From an uncultured delta proteobacterium (GTDB taxonomy: Bacteria; RBG-13-61-14; DRUE01): a stretch of DNA of 18,396 bases. The DNA is taken from contig CAIYYW010000389.1 of the NCBI GenBank assembly GCA_903930515.1, positions 1-18,396 of the forward strand, written 5' to 3'. The notes beneath the pieces are model-generated. The model was given only the letters and a program-made list of their open reading frames with translations, made no database searches and was not told the origin of the DNA. Both the position numbers and the translations under genes were made by a program. Below are positions 7,953 through 13,364 of the stretch, piece by piece. How positions within the stretch are numbered: the stretch's first letter is position 1; each line of letters opens with the position of its first letter.

Positions 7953-8657
7953 TTATTGCCTGCCCGCGGATTTTGGCGCGCGATATAGTTGCTCTTCTTC
8001 CAAAGCCCAGCGGGTGTTTTTGCGCTCCTGGTCCGAGACCTCCCAGTTCCGGTAGTCGCGGAGTTTCGGCAGCTTCTTCAGGTTGTCCAGCTTGCCCAGC
8101 GCTTTCAGCTTCTCGTAGATCAAATGCCAGGCGCAATCCCTTTGCGTCTCCACCTCGCATTTGCCGTCTTGAGTGCCCCCGCATTGGCCGTTGAGCAAAC
8201 TTTTGGCGCAGCGCGTGATCGGGCAGATGCCCCCGGTGAGATGGAGCAGGCAGTCCCCGCACCCGTCGCAACGCTCCACACTCGGCCACAGCCCCTGCAT
8301 CCCCTGGCTGTTCAAAGTGTTGTTGGCCGGAAGGGAGGGGAGATCTATCATCGCCGCAGTCGCCTGCACGCCCACCCCGCAACTCACCACCAGCACCGCG
8401 TTGGAATTTTTCAGAGCCGGAATCCGGCAACGGAGCTGGGCGCCGACCAGGGCCTTGTTGCAGAGGAAATCTATCATCTGAATCCCGGAGACCTTCTTCC
8501 CGGACTTGATCAGTTCGGCCTTCAAATCCTCCAGCCTGGCCCGGCCCCCGCTCTCGCACCCGATCGGGCAGCCGCCGCATCCCAGGATATATACCCCCTG
8601 GTAATCGCTCAGCAATTCCTTCAATTCCTCCATCGGTTTTGGGACATTAACTATCAT
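7953..8657 (-). CDS. metV: MetV, Cys-rich Fe-S/zinc partner of MetF
   Basis: This 234-residue protein belongs to the MTHFR C-terminal-domain family. It accompanies a short MetF in acetogens and is thought to carry electrons to the flavin. There are 14 cysteines: an N-terminal cluster CGGCPIGC (C27, C30, C34), C66, C77, C93, and the family core at about 130-180 with CDGCGDC (C130, C133, C136), C145, C150, C159, C167 and C175, ending CAWHLIYEKLKALGKLD. These can hold one or more Fe-S clusters and a structural metal. Its ATG overlaps the protease stop as ATGA, preceded by AAGGAGG (8664-8670) at a 6-nt spacing. It lies directly between the hydrogenase genes and metF, which makes it the natural electron bridge if the proteins form a complex. 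Confidence 0.92.
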   Translation of the reverse strand: MIVNVPKPMEELKELLSDYQGVYILGCGGCPIGCESGGRARLEDLKAELIKSGKKVSGIQMIDFLCNKALVGAQLRCRIPALKNSNAVLVVSCGVGVQATAAMIDLPSLPANNTLNSQGMQGLWPSVERCDGCGDCLLHLTGGICPITRCAKSLLNGQCGGTQDGKCEVETQRDCAWHLIYEKLKALGKLDNLKKLPKLRDYRNWEVSDQERKNTRWALEEEQLYRAPKSAGRQ

Positions 8658-9145
8658 TCCCGACCTCCTTTGGTTTCGCTGAATTCCTTCTCAACCGCGT
8701 CAAGCAACTGGTCCATTTTGCCGGAAACCGTCTCGCTCAATTCCAGGCTGGGGATGATCTTTTCCGGCTCCATTCCGAGGAAAATAATTTCTTCCGGCAA
8801 TTTGGAAACCAATTTCTCCAGGGCGAGAGCCTTGGGCACATCCAATTCGTGGAGCGAGAGCATCCGGCCCGGATCGCCGGTCTGCTTGGATTCCAGCTCC
8901 TGCAAGGTGAACCGGTAGATCGCCCCCGGAGCCGAACCTCCCTTGACCGCGTCAATGATCACCGCCTTGTCAAACCCCTCAAGGGTCCCCAGCAACGAAT
9001 GCAAAAAAGTTCCGCCGTCAAAGAGCGTGACATTCAGAGGAACTTTCCGGGCTTCCAGCTTTTCCACCGCCCGCACCCCCAGGCCTTCGTCTCCCATCAA
9101 GATGTTGCCGACCCCGATCACGGCGATTCTTTTGACCTTATCCAA
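8654..9145 (-). CDS. [NiFe] hydrogenase maturation endopeptidase (HupD/HybD/HycI type)
   Basis: This 163-residue protease trims the C-terminal tail of the hydrogenase large subunit once nickel is inserted. The signature GVGNILMGDEGLG carries E20, IIDA carries D65 and LSLHEL carries H99. These match the nickel-binding E16, D62 and H93 of E. coli HybD. The start is inferred to be TTG at 9143-9145, because an in-frame TGA lies two codons upstream and GVGN must begin near residue 10. GGAG stands about 7 nt upstream. The start overlaps the large-subunit stop by 8 nt, and the end overlaps the metV start by 4 nt, so synthesis is tightly coupled. The adjacent large subunit has the expected cleavable tail, so the pair is matched. 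Confidence 0.93.
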   Translation of the reverse strand: MDKVKRIAVIGVGNILMGDEGLGVRAVEKLEARKVPLNVTLFDGGTFLHSLLGTLEGFDKAVIIDAVKGGSAPGAIYRFTLQELESKQTGDPGRMLSLHELDVPKALALEKLVSKLPEEIIFLGMEPEKIIPSLELSETVSGKMDQLLDAVEKEFSETKGGRE

Positions 9146-10694
9146 AATTCAACTCCGACACTTTAGTCCCTTGATAATTGATGATATGGACCGCGCAGGC
9201 CAGGCAGGGATCAAAACTCCTCACCACCCGGACCAGCTCAAACGGATGGTTCGGATCCTTGACCGTAGTATTCATCAGGGCCTGCTCCATCGGCCCGGGT
9301 TGCCCCTTCTCGTCCTTGGGAGAGGCGTTCCAGGTCGTGGGCACCACCAACTGGTAGCGGTCTATTTTTTTGTCCTTGATCTTGATCCAGTGGCCGACTG
9401 CTCCCCGGGGAGCCTCGGTGATCCCCATCCCTTCGGCCTGGTCCGGGAGCTGGTAATACGCGCAGACCGGCTCGCCCGGCTTCAGCTCCAGCACCCAGCC
9501 CGCCATCGCGTCTGCGATCAATTTGGCTTCCAGCGCCCTGGCCCCGTGTCTTCCGAGCAGGGAATTAAGCGCGTTGGCATCAGCCTTAAGCTCGCTCAGG
9601 GTTGCATCCACAATTTTCTTCACCGGCGCCACCCCGGCAAAATAGCTTACCAGAACCCGGGAGAGCGGGCCGACCTCAAAAACCTTGCCTTGATAGCGCG
9701 GAGTCTTGATCCAGGTATAGGCCCCGGATTTCTTCCGGTTCGGGACCGTGTCCTCCCGGCCGGGATGCGCCGCGTCCGGTCCGTCAAACCAGGAATTCCG
9801 GACGCTCTCCGTGATCTGGGAGGCGTCCAGCGGTTTGAGCTTTCCCTGCTCCAAGACCCCCTGGGCCAGGAACCGCTTGCGCTTCGCGTAATCGGGATTT
9901 TGGGTTTCCAGGTCAAACCCTCCGTAGGAGAGAAAATTTCCGGACCCGGCTCCGATCTGGAAATGATCGGAATATTTCTTCGCCACCGCGATCACATCCG
10001 GGATATAAATGTTGTCCACAAACTCGCGGATCCGGTTCAGCCTCCAGAGGAACCCGGTGATCTTGTCCACCGTCGGAGGCTCGGTGCACCCGCCCGGGAC
10101 GATGCTCGCGGTATGGGGCATTTTTCCCCCGAAAATCGCCAGCATCTCATGCGCGAGTTTCCTCATCTCCAAAGCCATCACATAATGCCTGACCAGTTCT
10201 CGGTTGGTCTTTTTATCAAACCGGTAATCGCCATCGTAGCGAGGCACAAACGGCTCCAAGGCTCCGCGCGAGATGAAATCCTTGATGGAATGCAGGGCCG
10301 GGTCAGCTCCGTCATAGTCCGCGACCGCAGTCACATCCACATAATCCAGCGCGGCCAGATGATAGAAATGAAGGATATGCGATTGCAGAAAATTGGAGCC
10401 GAAGATCAAATTCCGGATGATCCTGCCGTTGTCCGGTATTTTGTCCGCGATCCCGAACGCGGAGTCCAAATTCAGGGTGCTGGCGATGCCATGCGCGATC
10501 GGGCAGACCCCGCACACGCGCTGGGTCAGGAACTGGGCGTCGCGCGGGTCTCTGCCTTTGAGTATTATTTCAAAACCGCGGAACAGGGTTCCGGAGCATT
10601 TGGCCTCCTTAACCTTGCCTTGGTCCAACATCACTTCAATCCCCAGGTGTCCTTCAATCCTGGTTACCGGGTCAATCACAATCTTTTGCGACAT
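9138..10694 (-). CDS. [NiFe] hydrogenase large (catalytic) subunit
   Basis: This 518-residue subunit carries the Ni-Fe(CN)2CO site. Both metal-binding motifs are intact: RVCGVCPIAH (C61, C64, H68) and SFDPCLACAVH (C497, C500, H503). E14 in TRIEGH is the conserved proton-path glutamate. The codons for both C-terminal ligands are TGC, so this is not a selenoenzyme, although the sequence (GGCTEPPTVDKI, DNIYIPDVIAVA, GNFLSYGGF) resembles the group 1a/NiFeSe branch. Fifteen residues follow H503, the expected peptide removed by the neighbouring protease. GGAGG (10702-10706) precedes the ATG by 7 nt. No membrane anchor or cytochrome gene follows it. The group assignment is by eye and needs a tree. 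Confidence 0.97.
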   Translation of the reverse strand: MSQKIVIDPVTRIEGHLGIEVMLDQGKVKEAKCSGTLFRGFEIILKGRDPRDAQFLTQRVCGVCPIAHGIASTLNLDSAFGIADKIPDNGRIIRNLIFGSNFLQSHILHFYHLAALDYVDVTAVADYDGADPALHSIKDFISRGALEPFVPRYDGDYRFDKKTNRELVRHYVMALEMRKLAHEMLAIFGGKMPHTASIVPGGCTEPPTVDKITGFLWRLNRIREFVDNIYIPDVIAVAKKYSDHFQIGAGSGNFLSYGGFDLETQNPDYAKRKRFLAQGVLEQGKLKPLDASQITESVRNSWFDGPDAAHPGREDTVPNRKKSGAYTWIKTPRYQGKVFEVGPLSRVLVSYFAGVAPVKKIVDATLSELKADANALNSLLGRHGARALEAKLIADAMAGWVLELKPGEPVCAYYQLPDQAEGMGITEAPRGAVGHWIKIKDKKIDRYQLVVPTTWNASPKDEKGQPGPMEQALMNTTVKDPNHPFELVRVVRSFDPCLACAVHIINYQGTKVSELNFG

Positions 10695-10709
10695 CGTTAT
10701 GCCTCCCTA

Positions 10710-11597
10710 TTATCCGCGGGTTTTAATCTGGAACCGAGAGAGCCGGTCTTCGTTGATCTTTTCAAAAACCGGCTGAACATCGTCCGGAAAGGTCGGCTCG
10801 CAACAGCCGATGCAGGGCGATCCCGCGCCAACGCACCAGTTCACCCCGTTGTTCCAAAGCCGGGTCGGACAGTCCGCGTAAGTCAGCGGACCCTTGCAGC
10901 CGATCTGGTAAAGACAGCCCGGATCGCTGGCGCGCTGGGCGAACCGGCCGGCGTCAAAATAAGCCCGCCGCGGACAATTATCGTGGATCAGTTTTCCGTA
11001 AAAGGCCTTGGGCCGGAGCGCATAATCAAGATCATCCGCGCTCGGCAGTCCCTTCAGCATCACCATTGCGACCGTGCCCAGCAGCCAGTCCGGATGAGGC
11101 GGACAGCCCGGGACATTGATCACCGGCTTCTTGATCCCGGCCTGGTCCAAGGCCTGCTTCACGCCCTGCGACCGGCTCGGATTGGGATGAGCCGCGGGGA
11201 TCCCGCCGAAGCTGGCGCAGGTGCCTACGCTCACCACCGCGAGCGCGTCCCTTGCCAAATCCAAAAGCTTGTCCTGGAAGGCGATCTGCTTTCCACCGAC
11301 TTCGCCGATGGTGCAGTAAAGCCCGTCATCTTGGCCCACCACCGAGCCTTCCACCAGCACCAGGTATCCGCCTTTGTCGGCTTTCCGGGTGGCTTGAAGA
11401 ACCTGCATCGCCGGTTCCCCCTGCCCGGCCATCACCGTGGAGTGGAACCGGAGGTTGAGGTGCTTGCCCGGGATGATCGGGTCAATCAGGAGGTTCTTCA
11501 CCGTGGGCGACACCGCATTCAGCAGCGAGACCGAGCAGCCGCTGCAACTGGCGCCCGCGATCCAGACCGCGGGTATCTCTACGACTTTAGTGGACAC
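10710..11597 (-). CDS. [NiFe] hydrogenase small subunit without Tat signal
   Basis: This 295-residue electron-transfer subunit has all cluster ligands visible: proximal C18, C21, C127 and C165; distal H205, C208, C228 and C234; medial C243, C262 and C265, plus C255 in NWC where standard group 1 enzymes have NWP. The extra cysteine predicts a medial [4Fe-4S] rather than [3Fe-4S] cluster. The protein starts directly with VVEIPAVWIAGASCSGC and has no twin-arginine leader. The frame upstream of GTG 11597 meets a TGA at 11649-11651, and the 17 codons between contain no start codon and no RR motif. The start is preceded by AAAGGGGGA. It is the first gene of the hydrogenase-metVF operon and probably cytoplasmic, unlike typical exported group 1 enzymes. 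Confidence 0.95.
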   Translation of the reverse strand: MSTKVVEIPAVWIAGASCSGCSVSLLNAVSPTVKNLLIDPIIPGKHLNLRFHSTVMAGQGEPAMQVLQATRKADKGGYLVLVEGSVVGQDDGLYCTIGEVGGKQIAFQDKLLDLARDALAVVSVGTCASFGGIPAAHPNPSRSQGVKQALDQAGIKKPVINVPGCPPHPDWLLGTVAMVMLKGLPSADDLDYALRPKAFYGKLIHDNCPRRAYFDAGRFAQRASDPGCLYQIGCKGPLTYADCPTRLWNNGVNWCVGAGSPCIGCCEPTFPDDVQPVFEKINEDRLSRFQIKTRG

Positions 11598-11729
11598 TTT
11601 GATCCCCCTTTGTTTGGAATTGTTTAAGCGAGAAAAAGACTGAACCCGTCATTTGTCTTCCCTGCTCCCTTACTGTCCTGTCGTAAACATAGTTGAGTTG
11701 CGCTTCAGAACTGCCGCACCGGTTGGATA
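11598..11729 (-). other. About 130-nt leader of the hydrogenase operon
   Basis: This is the predicted untranslated leader between the promoter and hydrogenase start. No known riboswitch class was recognised by eye. It contains a possible short upstream frame (minus strand, 11652-11587, 21 codons beginning MTGSVFFSLK). An AGGGA lies about 7 nt before its ATG, and the frame runs through the hydrogenase start codon. The ATG of this frame overlaps the TGA that closes the hydrogenase frame. Confidence 0.3.
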
Positions 11730-11731
11730 AA

Positions 11732-11753
11732 ATTGAAAATAGCAAAATTCAAT
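11732..11753. promoter_or_regulatory. Operator-like inverted repeat over the hydrogenase -10
   Basis: ATTGAA (11732-11737) and TTCAAT (11748-11753) form a perfect 6+6 inverted repeat with a 10-nt spacer. It overlaps the -10 element of the hydrogenase operon promoter. The 16-bp centre-to-centre spacing fits a dimeric regulator on one face over about 1.5 turns. A repressor site is plausible, but no regulator gene in the window can be assigned to it. Confidence 0.35.
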
Positions 11754-11764
11754 CAGGCTGTCAA
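11736..11764 (-). promoter_or_regulatory. Sigma70-type promoter of the hydrogenase-metVF operon
   Basis: On the minus strand a perfect -35 TTGACA (11759-11764) is followed after exactly 17 nt by TATTTT (11736-11741), 4/6 to the -10 consensus. Predicted transcription start is near 11729, giving a leader of about 130 nt before the GTG at 11597. It lies just beyond the TonB-family stop, so the operon can be expressed independently of that gene. Confidence 0.6.
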
Positions 11765-11785
11765 GTTTTGCGACACCCAATGGGA

Positions 11786-12589
11786 TCACCGCGTCAAAAT
11801 CCGGAATTCGCAGATGATTGAGAGCTGTCCGTTCTCGTCCAGCAGCTCTTTGGGAACACTGAACACCGGCGTGGAATTCTTGATCGCGGAGAGCGCGGCC
11901 CGGTCCACTGCCTGGAACCCGGATGAGGAAAGCACTTCAAGGTCCTTGAGGAGACCGTCCTGGTTAAGAACGAATCTGGCCTTGGTGACCAGGTCGGCGC
12001 CGGTCGCCGGAACCAGGCGGAGGGACGGTCCGGGGTTCCAGTAAAAGGCGATTGAGCGCTTGAGCTGGTTGAAGAAATATGCGTATTGGTATTTGTAGGA
12101 ATTGGCCAGGGTGATTTGCCCGGAAGCGGCCCCTTCCAGGAAATCAATGGAACCCGGCTGATCCTGGAACAGGCCCTGGGGCTGGAAAATTTCCGGCTTC
12201 AGCTTCTCGGCCAGGGTCAAATCCCCGGAATCCTCCGCAGGCGGTTTCTGGAAAAGGTTCTGGCTGGATACCGGCGCCGCGGAATGACCGGCAATGGGCT
12301 TGCCCGGAGGAGCCACGGTTTCCCGGTCCGCCTTCATCGCCCGTTCGGAAAGGTATTTGGCTGAATCCGGCTGCTGGTCCGGCCCGGGAGGAAGCTCAAT
12401 GATCTGATGGGCCGACGATTGGTCCAAATCCTTAAGCTCAATCGGAACCACCTCAATATAATCGTCCGGCTTTTGATCAAGGGTCTGGGCCGAAGCCGTT
12501 CCGAATTGATATATCCGGAACAGCAGCAACTGCGCGAAGAAGGCAAGCAGGAACAAACAAGTCAGATATAAGGTTCGGAAACCGCTCAT
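11786..12589 (-). CDS. TonB/TolA-family energy transducer
   Basis: This is a 267-residue inner-membrane protein with a single N-terminal membrane segment (about 8-27), a Pro/Gln-rich periplasmic linker (about 35-145) and a C-terminal domain of TonB type. Residues 161-190 (ANSYKYQYAYFFNQLKRSI, YWNP) match the helix preceding TonB domains in TonB/TolA-like proteins. Residues 198-264 (VTKARFVLNQDGLLKDLEV, SSGFQAVDRAALSAIKNS) are the TonB_C fold. Such proteins pass proton-motive-force energy from ExbB/ExbD-type motors to outer-membrane receptors, or act in envelope upkeep. No ExbB/ExbD or receptor genes lie in the window. There is no Shine-Dalgarno, but a promoter sits immediately upstream, implying a near-leaderless mRNA. 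Confidence 0.85.
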   Translation of the reverse strand: MSGFRTLYLTCLFLLAFFAQLLLFRIYQFGTASAQTLDQKPDDYIEVVPIELKDLDQSSAHQIIELPPGPDQQPDSAKYLSERAMKADRETVAPPGKPIAGHSAAPVSSQNLFQKPPAEDSGDLTLAEKLKPEIFQPQGLFQDQPGSIDFLEGAASGQITLANSYKYQYAYFFNQLKRSIAFYWNPGPSLRLVPATGADLVTKARFVLNQDGLLKDLEVLSSSGFQAVDRAALSAIKNSTPVFSVPKELLDENGQLSIICEFRILTR

Positions 12590-12597
12590 CTTTAATT

Positions 12598-12626
12598 ATG
12601 ATACCTGGAATTGATTTGCGTTCCAA
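12598..12626 (-). promoter_or_regulatory. Promoter for near-leaderless TonB-family mRNA
   Basis: On the minus strand TTGGAA (12621-12626) and TATCAT (12598-12603, 5/6 consensus) are separated by exactly 17 nt. Counting 7 nt from the -10 places transcription start at about 12591, only 1-2 nt before the ATG at 12589. This fits the absence of a Shine-Dalgarno. Confidence 0.5.
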
Positions 12627-12662
12627 ACCGGGCAGGGGAGGGATCGTCCCTATTCTTCGTCC

Positions 12663-13307
12663 TTACCAACCTTCCCGGGCGAGCAGGGCGATGATCCGGT
12701 CCAGCCTGGGGATCAGTTCCTTGGGGGTATCGCTGGGGCCAAGCCCGGCATACTTGGCCGGGGCAAGGTATTTGATCACCTTCTTGAAGGTGTCGTCAAC
12801 CGGCTTGTGGGTCAGGAACAGGATCGGAACCAGACCGTGTTTGGGATAGGTCTTTTCAATGGCGCGGATCCCGATTGCGGCGTTGATCCCGTTCAGATAC
12901 GGCATCGGAACATCCAGGACCAAAAGGTTGATCTGATTCCCGGTATCGCTGCTCAGGTCCGGAATCAGCTTGATAATAATTTCCTCGCCGCTCTCGCACG
13001 GAATCACCGAACGCGCCAGGTTCTTGCGGCTGACTTCGTTGACAATAATGTTCATCAGCTCCGGCCGGTACCCGGCAACCATCACCGTGTCATAAGTCGG
13101 GATGACGATGCTATCGTCGCTGAAGGCTATTTCCTGCGAATCCGAAAGGAGCGCGTCCCGGAAACCTTCGTCCGCGACGGCTTCATCAAGGAAAGCCCCG
13201 CAGTTGGAACAGCGGAGCCGCTCCACCCCTTGCACCCCGAGGGAAACCGACACCACTTCCACTTTTCTGCCGCATCTCTGGCAGAACTTTAAATCATCAC
13301 CCAACAT
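12663..13307 (-). CDS. Zinc-ribbon protein with degenerate receiver-like domain
   Basis: This is a 214-residue soluble protein. The N-terminus is a zinc ribbon: CQRCG (C9, C12) and CSNCG (C33, C36). After a linker, residues about 72-210 look like a CheY-type receiver. LLVLDVPMPYLNG gives the phospho-acceptor-like D132, FLTH gives T166, and LAPAKYAG gives K185. The acidic pair that normally follows beta-1 is missing (the strand reads DTVMVAGY), so Mg-dependent phosphorylation is doubtful and the domain may work without it. No DNA-binding output domain is present and no kinase is adjacent. A role in protein-protein signalling is possible, but the true function is unknown. The gene has its own strong promoter and no Shine-Dalgarno. 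Confidence 0.7.
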   Translation of the reverse strand: MLGDDLKFCQRCGRKVEVVSVSLGVQGVERLRCSNCGAFLDEAVADEGFRDALLSDSQEIAFSDDSIVIPTYDTVMVAGYRPELMNIIVNEVSRKNLARSVIPCESGEEIIIKLIPDLSSDTGNQINLLVLDVPMPYLNGINAAIGIRAIEKTYPKHGLVPILFLTHKPVDDTFKKVIKYLAPAKYAGLGPSDTPKELIPRLDRIIALLAREGW

Positions 13308-13336
13308 TTTACTAATATTATAATCTAAAAGATAAT
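13308..13336 (+). promoter_or_regulatory. Promoter of the glycerate kinase gene
   Basis: On the plus strand TTTACT (13308-13313) and GATAAT (13331-13336, 5/6 consensus) are 17 nt apart. Predicted transcription start is near 13343, leaving about 22 nt with AGGGGA (13356-13361) before the ATG at 13365. This promoter is interleaved with the divergent promoter of the zinc-ribbon/receiver gene. Confidence 0.45.
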
Positions 13337-13344
13337 AGAGTCAA
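13317..13344 (-). promoter_or_regulatory. Promoter for near-leaderless zinc-ribbon/receiver mRNA
   Basis: Minus strand: TTGACT (13339-13344), a 16-nt spacer, and a perfect TATAAT (13317-13322). The predicted start, near 13310, is about 3 nt before the ATG at 13307, so the transcript would be essentially leaderless. The -10 lies in the palindrome ATTATAAT (13317-13324). Confidence 0.6.
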
Positions 13345-13364
13345 AACCAGGGGACAGGGGAAGA

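Noticed and set aside
9185-9215. Possible selenocysteine in the hydrogenase C-terminal motif
   Set aside because: The sequence resembles the NiFeSe branch, but both ligand codons are TGC and no TGA occurs at that site.
8943-11627. Very long plus-strand frame (894 codons) antisense to the hydrogenase genes
   Set aside because: It lies opposite three unmistakable genes, is rich in Arg/His/Pro/Gln as GC-rich antisense frames are, and shows no domain or start signal.
12639-12651. Hairpin AGGGA-TCG-TCCCT as terminator after the zinc-ribbon/receiver gene
   Set aside because: The 5-bp stem is not followed by a T-run on the minus strand, so it does not fit an intrinsic terminator.
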